A stretch of 40,234 bases of DNA from a filamentous cyanobacterium CCT1 (GCA_003017855.1 PYER01000027.1:1-40234); one strand, 5' to 3'; shown: positions 24,190 through 33,105, numbered from the stretch's first letter. Numbers and translations are program-made. Notes: generated from the sequence alone by a model not told the origin.

Positions 24190-26235
24190 ATGGTACTGAT
24201 TATTGGCAGCAATGATAGCGACTTTGGCACCTCTGGCCTGGGCGATCTGCTCGGCACCGATGAGGCCGACACAATTTTTGGCTTAGACGGCGATGACCTG
24301 ATTTTCGGCCTCGACGGCAACGATACGCTGGTAGCTGGTGCCGGTGATGATTCGGTTTTCGGTGGCGATGGCGACGACCTAGCCTTTTTGGGCGATGGTG
24401 ACGACCTCTTTGGTTGGAACCCCGGCGAAGACAACGACACCATCGAAGGCGGCAACGGCTACGACACGATGCTCTTCAACGGGGCCAATGTCGATGAGCA
24501 GATTGATATGTCTGCCGTGGGCGAGCGGCTGCGCTTTTTCCGTGATATAGCCAACGTGCTTATGGATACAAACGACCTGGAGCAGGTCGACTTTAACGCC
24601 CTGGGTGGAGTCGATACCATCACCATCAACGACCTGACGGGCACCGACGTCAAACAGATCAACCTCAATCTGGCCGCCGCTGGCTCAACGGCTGGCGATG
24701 GGGCCACCGATACCATCCTTCTCAATGGCTCGGGCAATGGCGATACCGTCAAGGTCAGCGGGGGCGCGGGCAAAACTACTGTCAAAGGTCTAGCCGCTCA
24801 GGTCGATATTGTGGGTGGCGATGGCGATCGCGATCGCCTCGTCATCAACCTGCTGTCGGGGCTGGATGAGATCACCATTGACGACCTGACCGGGGCCGGG
24901 TTGCAGGCCGTCGAAGTCAATCTAGCGGCTCTGGGTTCGACCGCTGGAGATGGCGCACCCGATATCACCACCCTCAATGCCTCTGGGCGAGACGATGTTT
25001 TGAATATCAGCGGGGTGCCGGGCAGCGTCATAGTGTCAGGACTGGGAGCAGAGGTCAATATTCTTGGGGCCGACCTGGGGAGCGATCCGCTGGTCGTCAA
25101 TGGCCTGGCTGGTGACGACACCATTGATGCCACCAATCTCTCCGCCGGATCAATGCAGCTGCTGCTGGATGGTGGCAAAGGGGATGACCTGCTGATTGGC
25201 GGCGCTGAAGACGATACGCTGCTGGGCGGCGACGGCAACGACTTTGTCGATGGCAAGCGTGGCAACGACAGAGCTTTTCTGGGCGCTGGTAACGATGCGT
25301 TTCTCTGGAACCCTGGAGAGGGCAACGACACCATTGATGGCGGCACGGGTTATGACACGATGCTCTTCAACGGCTCCGGTGCCAATGAGACTATTGACAT
25401 ACTAGCCAATGGCGAGCGATTCACCTTCCTCCGCGACGTCGGTGCCGTGGTGATGGATACCATCAACCTGGAGCAGGTAGACTTCCGAGCCTTTGGGGGA
25501 GCCGATACCATTAACATCAATGACCTGACAGGCACCGATATTGAGCAAATTAATCTAAATTTGGGCATTTCGGGCACTGCTGGGGGCGATGGCGAAATCG
25601 ACACCATTAACGTCGCGGGTTCAGACCGTAACGATGTCATTCGCATCGCTACCTCAGGTCAGAATGTAGTGGTCTCTGGGCTGACCGCCGACGTTTCGAT
25701 CTTTCGGGCCGATGCCAGCGATCGCCTGCTGGTATTCGGCGGTGACGGCAACGATCAAATCAAAGCCGACCACCTCGGTTTAGACCGCATTCAGCTCACC
25801 ATCAACGGGGGCGCAGGCCACGATCGCCTCGTCGGCAGCGTCAACAGCGACACTCTGCTCGGCGGATGGGGCGACGATACCCTGATCGGTGGTAAAGGGG
25901 CAGATACCCTGACGGGGAACGAGGGCAGCGACTCCTTCCGCTTTGACCACTTAGCTCAGGCGGGCGACACCATTACTGACTTTGTCGTTGCTGACGATCA
26001 GATTCTGATTCGGACGGCGGGCTTTGGCGGTGGGCTAAATGCCGGTGCGGCAATTTCAGCCAATCAGTTTGTTCTGGGTGCCGCCGCCGCCGATGGCAGC
26101 GATCGGTTCATCTACAACAACACCTCCGGCGAGCTGTTCTTTGACCGCGATGGCACCGGCAGCCATACCCAGGTGCTACTGGCCACCCTGAGCGGTGCGC
26201 CGACAATTAGCAACGCTGACATCGTTGTGGTTTAA
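24190..26235 (+). CDS. RTX (hemolysin-type calcium-binding) exported protein
   Basis: 681 residues from the ATG at 24190 (GGGAGA about 9 bases upstream); an open frame extends 25 codons further but lacks a start signal. Calcium-binding nonapeptides (GGxGxDxxx type) occur in three clusters: about 25-85 (GLDGDDLIFGLDGNDTLV...), about 330-395 (DDLLIGGAEDDTLLGGDGND...) and about 545-580. Between them are two copies of a ~150-residue beta-rich segment: DTMLFNGANVDEQID... LEQVDFNALGG... INDLTGTDVKQINLNL and DTMLFNGSGANETID... LEQVDFRAFGG... INDLTGTDIEQINLNL. The last ~100 residues are the RTX C-terminus found in serralysin-type and other type I secreted proteins, ending SNADIVVV. No catalytic domain is seen. 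No HlyB/HlyD genes lie in the window. Confidence 0.92.
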   Translation: MVLIIGSNDSDFGTSGLGDLLGTDEADTIFGLDGDDLIFGLDGNDTLVAGAGDDSVFGGDGDDLAFLGDGDDLFGWNPGEDNDTIEGGNGYDTMLFNGANVDEQIDMSAVGERLRFFRDIANVLMDTNDLEQVDFNALGGVDTITINDLTGTDVKQINLNLAAAGSTAGDGATDTILLNGSGNGDTVKVSGGAGKTTVKGLAAQVDIVGGDGDRDRLVINLLSGLDEITIDDLTGAGLQAVEVNLAALGSTAGDGAPDITTLNASGRDDVLNISGVPGSVIVSGLGAEVNILGADLGSDPLVVNGLAGDDTIDATNLSAGSMQLLLDGGKGDDLLIGGAEDDTLLGGDGNDFVDGKRGNDRAFLGAGNDAFLWNPGEGNDTIDGGTGYDTMLFNGSGANETIDILANGERFTFLRDVGAVVMDTINLEQVDFRAFGGADTININDLTGTDIEQINLNLGISGTAGGDGEIDTINVAGSDRNDVIRIATSGQNVVVSGLTADVSIFRADASDRLLVFGGDGNDQIKADHLGLDRIQLTINGGAGHDRLVGSVNSDTLLGGWGDDTLIGGKGADTLTGNEGSDSFRFDHLAQAGDTITDFVVADDQILIRTAGFGGGLNAGAAISANQFVLGAAAADGSDRFIYNNTSGELFFDRDGTGSHTQVLLATLSGAPTISNADIVVV

Positions 26236-26250
26236 GCGGAGATTGTATAG

Positions 26251-26880
26251 ATGAACATTGTCATTTTCGGAGCGAGTGGAGGCGTGGGCCGTTGCCTCAT
26301 TGAGCAAGCCCTTGCGCAGAATCATCACGTTACAGCGGCGGTACGAAATCCTAAGGCAGTAAATATCATTCACAAACGACTGCACGTTATGTCTTGCGAT
26401 GTGTTCAACGCAGCTTCGGTAAGTCAGGCAATTGCAGGGCAAGATGTAGTGTTCTGCACATTAGGGACTGATTCCGAAGCACCCACGACCTTGTATTCAG
26501 CAGGTGCCCAAAACATTGTGCAAGGAATGCAAGTGCATCAGGTACGCCGACTCATTTTTCTATCAAATTTTGGCGTACTCAACGAAAAGGCGCAAGATGT
26601 GCCAGGAGCCGTACTCCTGTTTTTAATCAAACGCTTTATTCCCCATACCCTGGCTGATCATCGGCGGGCGCTGGAGAAGATTCGGGAGCACGCCCCGGAG
26701 TGGATTGTCGTACGCCCCCTGGCACTGACCAATAGTGCGTGGAGAGGGCGCTATCGCACAGTTCTTGATGGACTTCCAGCTAAGGGTATACGTATCGCAC
26801 GGGCAGATGTCGCAGATTTCATGCTGCAACAGGCAACTAATGATGACTATCTGTATCAGGTTCCGGCGATCGCCTACTAG
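26251..26880 (+). CDS. NAD(P)-binding oxidoreductase (atypical SDR, NmrA-like)
   Basis: A 209-residue Rossmann protein: MNIVIFGASGGVGRCLIEQAL (GxxGxxG nucleotide motif), then AAVRNP, VMSCDVFNAASVSQAI, VVFCTLGTD and VRRLIFLSNFG. It lacks the YxxxK pair of classical SDRs, as in the NmrA/SDR_a5 group, which act as reductases, epimerases or redox sensors. A GGAG about 9 bases before the ATG gives a good start only 15 bp after the RTX stop. Its stop is followed at once by the tail of a lost RTX gene, so it seems to have been placed between RTX genes. Confidence 0.88.
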   Translation: MNIVIFGASGGVGRCLIEQALAQNHHVTAAVRNPKAVNIIHKRLHVMSCDVFNAASVSQAIAGQDVVFCTLGTDSEAPTTLYSAGAQNIVQGMQVHQVRRLIFLSNFGVLNEKAQDVPGAVLLFLIKRFIPHTLADHRRALEKIREHAPEWIVVRPLALTNSAWRGRYRTVLDGLPAKGIRIARADVADFMLQQATNDDYLYQVPAIAY

Positions 26881-26883
26881 CAG

Positions 26884-26928
26884 GGCGCTGCTCCTGCCTT
26901 GAGCAACGCCGACATTGTTGTGGTTTAA
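26884..26928 (+). pseudogene. Orphan 3' tail of a third RTX gene
   Basis: Read in frame, this 45-bp piece gives GAAPALSNADIVVV and a TAA, the same as the ends of the two complete RTX genes (SGAPTISNADIVVV and SGAPNLNNADIVVV). The DNA matches well (GCAACGC(C/T)GACAT(T/C)GTTGTGGTTTAA). Nothing else of this gene remains. It suggests that a third RTX gene was replaced or deleted, with the oxidoreductase gene on its left. Confidence 0.75.
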
Positions 26929-27015
26929 GCCACCTTGGTTCATGCCGGGGGCACAGCTCCCAACATGAACCTCCTAACAGAAGATTAAATTTGAATACAG
27001 GCAAAAGGAGACCCC

Positions 27016-28683
27016 ATGGCCCCCACAATTTATGCAGAAATTCATACCCAAACAGTCGTGCCGGGCGTAGAAGCCAATGATATTAGCCCTGGGCTCATTC
27101 AGCAGGATTTGTACTTCGGGCGCAATATCGCCGGTGACGGTGAAGTTTCAGAGGCCGATTTCCAGGCCTTTATCAACGCCGAAATCACCCCGAGATTTCC
27201 CGACGGGCTGACGGTCTATGATGCCAATGGGCAGTTTCTAGACAGCACCGACAGCCTAATTCAAGAAACCAGCCAGGTGGTTACCCTCATCTTTGAGAAT
27301 ACCCTAGAGAACCAGGCAGAAGTCGATCAAATTATCGAAGCCTACAAGCAGCAATTTCAGCAAGAATCAGTTTTAGAAGTCGTCAATGCCGATCATCTCA
27401 AGGTCGGGTTTGATGAAGCAGACGACCTGATTGAGAATGACCCTATTCCAGAGCTTATTCAACAAGATCTGTACTTTGGGCGCAATATAGCTGGAAGTGG
27501 AGAAGTTTCAGAGGCTGAGTTTCAGGCATTTATCGATGCCGAAATCACCCCGCGATTCCCTGATGGTCTAACGGTTTATGATGCCGATGGGCAGTTCCTA
27601 GATAGCGCCGGGACTTTGATACAAGAACCCAGCCAGGTGGTCTCGCTTATCTTTGAAGACACGGTAGAAAACGAGCAGAGCATTGATCAGATTATTGCTG
27701 CCTACAAGCAGCAGTTCCAGCAAGAATCGGTTTTAGAAGTCGTCAACGAAGCCGTCAAAGTGGGCTTTGGCCAATCGGAAGATCTGATCGACAACGATCC
27801 AATTCCAGAGCTGATCCAAAGCGATCTGTACTTTGGGCGCAACATTGCCGGGGGCGGCGAAGTTTCAGAGGCAGCCTTTCAGCAGTTTTTGAATCAGGAA
27901 ATTTCCCCGCGCTTTCCCGATGGGCTTACAGTTTATGATGCTGACGGGCAGTTCCTCAGCAGCACAAATACTCTGGTTCAAGAGCCTAGCAAAGTTGTCT
28001 CTCTCATCTTTGAAGATACCGTAGAAAACGAAGCAGCGATCGATCAAATCATCCAGGCCTACAAGCAACAATTTCAGCAGGAATCGGTTTTACAGGTTGT
28101 TGACGAAGATATTCAGGTTGCCTTCGACACTGACACAATCTTTCTAGGCGATCTAAACAATAAGTTCGATGGGTTTGAAGACTCCGACGACATCATTGAT
28201 GGCCAGGGCGGCAACGATCGCATTCGAGGCTTAAGTGGAGATGACTTGCTTCGCGGTGGGGCAGGCCACGATTGGCTCCATGGTAATGGTGGTAATGACA
28301 TTTTGCTTGGAGAAGACGGCAACGATACGCTTATTGGCGGTAGGGGAATCGATACGTTAACCGGTGGCGAGGGGCATGATTCATTCCGCTTTAACAATTT
28401 GCATCAAGGGGGCGACACCATCACTGATTTTGCTACCCAAGGCAATCGCATCTTAATTCGAGCGGCGGGCTTTGATGGCGGATTGGTAGCCGGTGCCCCC
28501 GTTTCGCCAGATCAATTTAGTTTAGGCACAGTCGCTGTCGATGGCAAAGATCGCTTTATTTACAACAATTTGTCGGGAGAATTATTCTTTGACCCCGATG
28601 GCAATGGCTGCCAAGCCCAAGTGCTGCTGGTCACGCTAAGCGGTGCGCCCAATCTAAATAACGCAGACATCGTTGTGGTTTAG
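27016..28683 (+). CDS. Three DUF3574-like domains fused to an RTX C-terminus
   Basis: A 555-residue protein; ATG at 27016 with AAAAGGAG 5-6 bases before it. Three tandem copies (period ~120 residues) start near 28, 147 and 266: each has (I)Q.DLYFGRNIAG.GEVSEA.FQ.F...EI.PRFPDGLTVYDA.GQFL, then LIQE.S.VV.LIFE(D/N)T.EN and AYKQQFQQESVL.V. This is the DUF3574 pattern, otherwise known from small single-domain proteins of unknown function. From about 375 come GGxGxD calcium-binding repeats (GQGGNDRIRGLSGDDLL...) and the same secretion-type tail as the first RTX protein. The whole is probably exported by a type I system and binds calcium; the DUF3574 units may be the working part. Confidence 0.9.
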   Translation: MAPTIYAEIHTQTVVPGVEANDISPGLIQQDLYFGRNIAGDGEVSEADFQAFINAEITPRFPDGLTVYDANGQFLDSTDSLIQETSQVVTLIFENTLENQAEVDQIIEAYKQQFQQESVLEVVNADHLKVGFDEADDLIENDPIPELIQQDLYFGRNIAGSGEVSEAEFQAFIDAEITPRFPDGLTVYDADGQFLDSAGTLIQEPSQVVSLIFEDTVENEQSIDQIIAAYKQQFQQESVLEVVNEAVKVGFGQSEDLIDNDPIPELIQSDLYFGRNIAGGGEVSEAAFQQFLNQEISPRFPDGLTVYDADGQFLSSTNTLVQEPSKVVSLIFEDTVENEAAIDQIIQAYKQQFQQESVLQVVDEDIQVAFDTDTIFLGDLNNKFDGFEDSDDIIDGQGGNDRIRGLSGDDLLRGGAGHDWLHGNGGNDILLGEDGNDTLIGGRGIDTLTGGEGHDSFRFNNLHQGGDTITDFATQGNRILIRAAGFDGGLVAGAPVSPDQFSLGTVAVDGKDRFIYNNLSGELFFDPDGNGCQAQVLLVTLSGAPNLNNADIVVV

Positions 28684-28786
28684 GCGATCGCAGGATAGAG
28701 GTTAATGTGCCACCCCTCCCCTAAGAAAGACAGTTTTAAGCCATCCCCTAACCGTTAGCATTCCTCAACTAGAAGAGTAAATCATC

Positions 28787-29290
28787 ATGATTCACCACAT
28801 TTCAATTGATGCTCAAGAGCCCCTGCGGGTTGCTAATGCCTTAGCCGAGATCTGGAAAGGCGAGGTCTATAAGTTTCTGGTTCCCGATAGTTTTCTAGTC
28901 ATGCCCTTTGATAACTACGGCACCCACGTTGTGGTGTTTAAGCAAGGGGATATCTGGGTTCCGGGGCCTGACACCCAAGGGGCCAAAATTCGTCAGACTT
29001 CACCTGCTCAATTTGCGGCTTCCCATGCTGCTATTTCGGTGCCTACTACCTCCAATCAAATTGAGCAGATTGGGCAGCGCGAGGGATGGCGGGTGCTTGT
29101 ACGTATCCGAGGCGATGTTGTTCCCTTCAGCGTAGTTGAATTTTGGGCCGAAAATCGCATCCTATTTGAGTTTATGCCCCCAGAGTTTGTGCCCCAGTAT
29201 TTGGAAGCTATGCAGCCCGAGTCGATTCGAAAAATGATGGGCCAGCCCATTTATTTTATGGCAGAAAATACTCAAACTGCATCAGCATAA
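28787..29290 (+). CDS. Conserved hypothetical protein, possibly VOC-like fold
   Basis: A 167-residue soluble protein, ATG at 28787 with AGAAGAG upstream. It begins IHHISIDAQEPLRVANALAEIWKGEVYKFLVPDSFLVMPFDNYGTHVVVF, where the first strand-helix and the spacing recall the first module of a VOC domain. However, a full set of metal ligands is not visible. No function is claimed. It opens the long run of small plus-strand genes that continues to the right edge. Confidence 0.65.
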   Translation: MIHHISIDAQEPLRVANALAEIWKGEVYKFLVPDSFLVMPFDNYGTHVVVFKQGDIWVPGPDTQGAKIRQTSPAQFAASHAAISVPTTSNQIEQIGQREGWRVLVRIRGDVVPFSVVEFWAENRILFEFMPPEFVPQYLEAMQPESIRKMMGQPIYFMAENTQTASA

Positions 29291-29327
29291 GCTGACTGTT
29301 CAAATGCTTTCTGAAAAGTCAAATCTG

Positions 29328-29359
29328 ACTAGAACTCATCACTTGCAAGAAGTTCTAGT
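29328..29359. terminator. 9-bp hairpin after the hypothetical gene
   Basis: ACTAGAACT (29328-29336) and AGTTCTAGT (29351-29359) are perfect inverted repeats with a 14-base loop. There is no U-tract, so it may be a pause, stability or protein-binding element rather than a classical terminator. It lies between the hypothetical gene and the GST gene. Confidence 0.35.
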
Positions 29360-29413
29360 TAACACAATTCCAGTCAAATCATTTATCAGAGCGGGATTCG
29401 CTCTATAGCTACC

Positions 29414-30094
29414 ATGAACAATTTACTGTTAGAGCTAGTTAGCCATTACTTCTGTCCTTTTGTACAGCGTGCAGTCATTTTATTGCACGAGAAAGAGTTT
29501 TCCTATCAGTTAACCCATATTGATTTGGCCAACAAACCTGATTGGTTTCTTGACATTTGTCCCTTAGGGAAAGTCCCTGTACTAAAAGTGGGATCTGAAG
29601 TGCTGTTTGAATCGTCTGTCATTTGCGAGTACTTAGACGAAGTTACACCGGGCTCATTGCATCCGCAAGATTCTCTCGAAAAAGCAAAGCATCGCGCCTG
29701 GATTGAATTTGCCTCCAGTACCCTTGTAGTCATGTACGACTTTTTGAATGCACCTACAGAAAAGGTCTTTGAGCAAAAGCACCAAGAGCTGATGGGTAAG
29801 CTGGCCTGGATTGAGCGAAATCTGAGTACACCTTATTTTGGCGGCGAGAAATTCTCATTAGTGGATGCCGCCTATGCGCCGATGTTTTACTACTTCAACG
29901 CTCTTGACAAGATTGCTGACTTTGGCTTAGCGAAGACTCCAAAGGTGAATGACTGGAGGCAGACCCTACAGTCACACCCTTCTGTTCAGCGCGCTTATGC
30001 CGAAGATTATGCTCAAAAACTGCTGTTGTTGCTAGATCAGCGCGATTCATATCTATCTCAGTTGGCACAGCAATCTAAGAGTCTAAGCAAATAA
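29414..30094 (+). CDS. Glutathione S-transferase family protein
   Basis: 226 residues. The thioredoxin-like N-terminal domain shows FCPFVQRA with Cys14, CPLGKVPVL (cis-Pro loop) and ESSVICEYLDE, the Glu-Ser glutathione-binding pair. The helical C-terminal domain follows (about 90-205). The CPF motif points to the omega-like or stringent-starvation-like classes that use Cys rather than Ser/Tyr. Family roles include thiol transfer, dehydroascorbate reduction and detoxification. No clear ribosome binding site; the stop is 7 bp before the next (broken) gene. Confidence 0.88.
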   Translation: MNNLLLELVSHYFCPFVQRAVILLHEKEFSYQLTHIDLANKPDWFLDICPLGKVPVLKVGSEVLFESSVICEYLDEVTPGSLHPQDSLEKAKHRAWIEFASSTLVVMYDFLNAPTEKVFEQKHQELMGKLAWIERNLSTPYFGGEKFSLVDAAYAPMFYYFNALDKIADFGLAKTPKVNDWRQTLQSHPSVQRAYAEDYAQKLLLLLDQRDSYLSQLAQQSKSLSK

Positions 30095-30101
30095 TAAACT
30101 A

Positions 30102-30626
30102 ATGATTGAAACTAAAAACCTCCAGCTACATGCCGTCAAGCAGGTTCATATAGAACTTTTTTGACGCAATAGGGATGAGCTGGCAACTCTCCTACAGGTC
30201 GCCCTACCTAAGGATTGGCCACATTTTCCGCATGCCTTCTCTCTTAGTGAAAACAAGCCTGCCGACTCCAGCTCAGGGTTGCCTCACTGGCGCGGATATT
30301 TCTTTATCTGGCCAGCCGGTAGAATACTGGTCGGCAATGGGGGATTTAAAGGCCCCCCCAGCCAATTAGGGACGGTGGAGATTGGGTACGAAATTGCTCC
30401 CGAATATTGGAAACGCGGATTTGCGACCGAGGCGGCCCAGGGAATGATTGATTATGCTTTTGCGCAAAGCGAAGTTCAAACGGTTATAGCCCATACCCTT
30501 GCAGAAAAAAATGCCTCAAATCGCGTACTGCAAAAAGTAGGCATGGAGTATAGCGCTGAGGTAGATAACCCCAATTTAGGCAAAATACACCGTTGGCAGA
30601 TCAGCAGAAAGGAATATACGCCATGA
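30102..30626 (+). pseudogene. GNAT acetyltransferase with an early in-frame TGA
   Basis: From ATG 30102 the frame reads MIETKNLQLHAVKQVHIELF, meets TGA at 30162-30164, then continues RNRDELATLLQVALPKDWPHFP... to 30626. The later part is a normal GNAT fold: GYEIAPEYWKRGFATEAAQGMIDYAF (acetyl-CoA loop, R-x-x-G-x-A) and NASNRVLQKVGM. The frame agrees with relatives on both sides of the stop, so a single base change (for example CGA to TGA) is the simplest explanation. Weak internal TTG starts might still give a shortened product. The stop overlaps the next start (ATGA). Confidence 0.75.
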
Positions 30627-31273
30627 CTATTCAACCTTTTGATACTGTTCTTCAGTTCTGGTTTCCTGACCAACTTAACCAGGGGCAGGCGGCCATCGTT
30701 CGCCAGGGGCAGTGGTGGTTTCGGGGTGGCATAAGCGCCAGCGAGAACGAGCGTTTTTTACCGCTGCTAGAGCAGGCGATCCGAGGAGAACTTGACAGTT
30801 GGGCTGAGGAACCGCGATCGCGCCTGGCACTCATCATTCTTCTCGACCAGTTCTCTCGAACGATCTATCAAGGTACAGCCCAAGCCTATGCCCAGGCTTC
30901 AAAAGCCTGCCTACTTGCCTTATCAGGCCTCAATATCGGCCACTACGCTGCCCTAAAAACGCCTTGGGAAAAAACGTTTTTCTTGCTGCCGCTAGGACAT
31001 TCTGAAGAATTCAAAAATTTGGATTTGGCCGTTCAATTGGCGGATGACCTGGTGCAAGAGTCCCTTCCTGACCACCGCGAATTGCTGGCATTTTCTGCTT
31101 CCCAAGCACGCGCCCATCGAGAGGTAGTTGCCAGATTTGGACGACAGCCCCACCGCAATGCTGTGCTGGGACGCCGCTCAACCCCTGAAGAACTCGACTA
31201 CCTGGCAACGGGCCAGCTTGTCCATACCCGTTCAGTGCCGCCTCATCTGTCTGCACTGCTCAGTGAGCAATGA
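30623..31273 (+). CDS. DUF924 family protein
   Basis: 216 residues from ATG 30623, which overlaps the GNAT stop and has AAAGGA about 10 bases upstream. The family signature is complete: VLQFWFPD near the start, WWFRGG, F..LLEQAI.GELD.W, LALIILLDQFSRTIYQGTAQAYAQ, PWEKTFFLLPLGHSE and the tail VARFGRQPHRNAVLGRRSTPEEL. The proteins are all-helical, TPR-like, and their biochemical role is unknown. Length is slightly above the usual ~190. Confidence 0.9.
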   Translation: MTIQPFDTVLQFWFPDQLNQGQAAIVRQGQWWFRGGISASENERFLPLLEQAIRGELDSWAEEPRSRLALIILLDQFSRTIYQGTAQAYAQASKACLLALSGLNIGHYAALKTPWEKTFFLLPLGHSEEFKNLDLAVQLADDLVQESLPDHRELLAFSASQARAHREVVARFGRQPHRNAVLGRRSTPEELDYLATGQLVHTRSVPPHLSALLSEQ

Positions 31274-31329
31274 CAGGGAGAGCAACGTCATCTCACCAAT
31301 CAAACTTGTAATTATAGAGAGCGAATGCA

Positions 31330-31782
31330 ATGGATTTCTCCCACGGTCTTCTACTGTTTTACACGGTGCTGATCTGTTACAACCTCGGCATCATCTGGCT
31401 GGCGCAGCTTGTGGTTTATCCTCTTTTTGCTAAGGTTGGCCCAGCAGAATATGTCACATATCACAAGTTTTATTCCAGTCACATACCGCTGCCGGTCATT
31501 ATTCCAGGTTTTTCCTGCTTTCTTGTGCCCATAGTAATCATGTTTCTGCGTCCCGAATCGGTGCCTCTGGGGTTAGCCTTGGCCAACGCCGCCTGCGGCA
31601 TGTTGGGGCTATGGGTCACAGTAGCGCTGGAGATTCCGCGCCATGCTCGGCTGGAGCGAGGCGGTAAGCAGCTTGAGGTCATTCAGGAGTTGATTCGCTA
31701 CAACTGGCCGCGAACGCTAGGGATCACTGGCTCTGCCTTCCTAACGCTGATGATGCTCACCTTGGCATTCTCGCCAGCGTAA
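31330..31782 (+). CDS. Small four-helix membrane protein
   Basis: 150 residues with four hydrophobic helices (about 5-27, 50-72, 80-100, 128-147) and a conserved-looking middle: QLVVYPLFAKVGPAEYVTYHKFYSSHIPLPVIIPG. The 'YP....V....F..YH..Y....P...P' pattern is reminiscent of the DUF1772 (anthrone-oxygenase-like) membrane proteins, but this link is tentative. The 3' end (LTLMMLTLAFSPA) has decayed copies at 33117 and 33955, so this gene once had paralogues further right. Confidence 0.6.
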   Translation: MDFSHGLLLFYTVLICYNLGIIWLAQLVVYPLFAKVGPAEYVTYHKFYSSHIPLPVIIPGFSCFLVPIVIMFLRPESVPLGLALANAACGMLGLWVTVALEIPRHARLERGGKQLEVIQELIRYNWPRTLGITGSAFLTLMMLTLAFSPA

Positions 31783-31853
31783 TACCGAAACAACTTACCC
31801 CAATTATCCAGCGATGCTTTGCAAACATGCACTTTCAATAGGAGCAATCTCAA

Positions 31854-32393
31854 ATGTCCACATCACGATGCAACATTCTCGCCGCAGGCAGCGCTGGTTC
31901 TACTGCATTTGAAACCTCAAGCCGAAGCGCCCATGCTGGTTCAAATTCTGATCACGAAACGGATGTTGCGGAACTCATCCAGCGATCAGCAGACTCAAAC
32001 GCCGCGTTGATGCGCGGAGATATCGACACCTACCGAACTTTGATCTCCTATACCGATGACTTCACGCTAATGTCGCCGTTTGGTGGCACACCTTCACGCG
32101 GTTCGGAGTACACGCCTGAACGGATTGAGGCAATGGGGCGGTTCTTCAAGAACGGCATTTTCAAACAGGAGGTAGTTCAGTCTTATGCTTCGGCTGATAT
32201 GGTCGTTCTCGCGATCATCGAACGCCAGAACGTTGAGGTCAGAGGGTTGCCTGCCCAGGAATGGCCATTGCGAGTCACTCTGGTCTATCGCCGAGAAGAG
32301 TCCGAATGGCGGTTGGCTCATCGGCATGCCGATCCTCTTGTTAGGGGCATCAGCCTAGAGCAGGCGGCTGCGCTTGCGCGAGGTGACACATGA
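31854..32393 (+). CDS. NTF2/SnoaL-like (DUF4440-type) protein
   Basis: 179 residues; ATG at 31854 with AGGAG about 12 bases upstream. The first ~35 residues are Ser/Ala rich and low in complexity; the fold begins at about 37 (DVAELIQRSADSNAALMRGDIDTYRTL... DDFTLMSPFGGTPSRG) and ends with LRVTLVYRREESEWRLAHRHADPL, the typical last strands of the cone-shaped NTF2 barrel. Such proteins are isomerases, small-molecule binders or partners of other enzymes. The stop overlaps the methyltransferase start (ATGA), which suggests coupled translation and joint function. Confidence 0.8.
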   Translation: MSTSRCNILAAGSAGSTAFETSSRSAHAGSNSDHETDVAELIQRSADSNAALMRGDIDTYRTLISYTDDFTLMSPFGGTPSRGSEYTPERIEAMGRFFKNGIFKQEVVQSYASADMVVLAIIERQNVEVRGLPAQEWPLRVTLVYRREESEWRLAHRHADPLVRGISLEQAAALARGDT

Positions 32394-33097
32394 AGGACGC
32401 TTACAACCCCCATGGGGCAGCTCTGATGGATTGCTTTCGCGGCGATACTGCGGCGACCCTGATCTGCTATCAAGACGGTGCGCGCGACGATGTGCCCGCT
32501 TCCTTCTGGTTGCGGGAAAAGATCAATCCACTGGAAACGCTCGCCCTCGAACTTTGTCGCGGGCACGTGCTTGATGTTGGTGCTGGTGCAGGTCTTCATT
32601 CGCTTGAGTTGCAGCGCCGAGGAATTGAAGTCACCGCCATCGATGTTGCGCCTGAATGTGTCACCATTATGCGGGAGCGCGGCATCCGTAACGCGGAAGC
32701 GGCTGACCTCTACGAATTCGAGGGCGGCCCTTTCGACACAATCGCCTGCCTTTGCAACGGTTTGGACAAAGTCGGACGGCTTGCCGACCTGCCGCGATTT
32801 CTAGATCGCATGCGTCAACTCCTCGCACCGGGTGGCCAGCTCATCGCAGACTCGTTTGATGTTCGTATCGGTGCCGACGAGTCTCGCCTTGCTGATCTTG
32901 CCCTCAAGACGGAAACTGGACGCTACTTCGGCGAACTGGATCTCCGTTTCGAGTACAAGGGTCAGAGCGGTATCCCGTTCTCGGTGCTTCAGGTTGACTA
33001 CGGAACCCTAGAGCAGATTGCCAGACAAAACGGCTGGTATTGCGACCTAATCAAGAGTGTCGGTGGCCACTATCTTGCCCGTGCTCGGCCAACGTGA
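32390..33097 (+). CDS. Class I SAM-dependent methyltransferase
   Basis: 235 residues. Motif I HVLDVGAGAGLHSLEL lies near residue 60; then VTAIDVAPECVTIMRERGI (motif II acidic region), FDTIACLCNGLDKVG and APGGQLIADSFDV (post I and III). The substrate is unknown; the family methylates small molecules, lipids or proteins. Translation is coupled to the SnoaL-like gene by a 4-bp overlap. 9 bp after its stop comes GCCTAAC (33106-33112), an attC half-site-like motif. Confidence 0.88.
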   Translation: MKDAYNPHGAALMDCFRGDTAATLICYQDGARDDVPASFWLREKINPLETLALELCRGHVLDVGAGAGLHSLELQRRGIEVTAIDVAPECVTIMRERGIRNAEAADLYEFEGGPFDTIACLCNGLDKVGRLADLPRFLDRMRQLLAPGGQLIADSFDVRIGADESRLADLALKTETGRYFGELDLRFEYKGQSGIPFSVLQVDYGTLEQIARQNGWYCDLIKSVGGHYLARARPT

Positions 33098-33105
33098 TGA
33101 CGTAT

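Noticed and set aside
28735-28765. CTAACCGTTAG as a cassette junction
   Set aside because: It is a short palindrome with AAC and GTTAG halves, but no attC arms surround it and no half-site lies at the previous stop codon.
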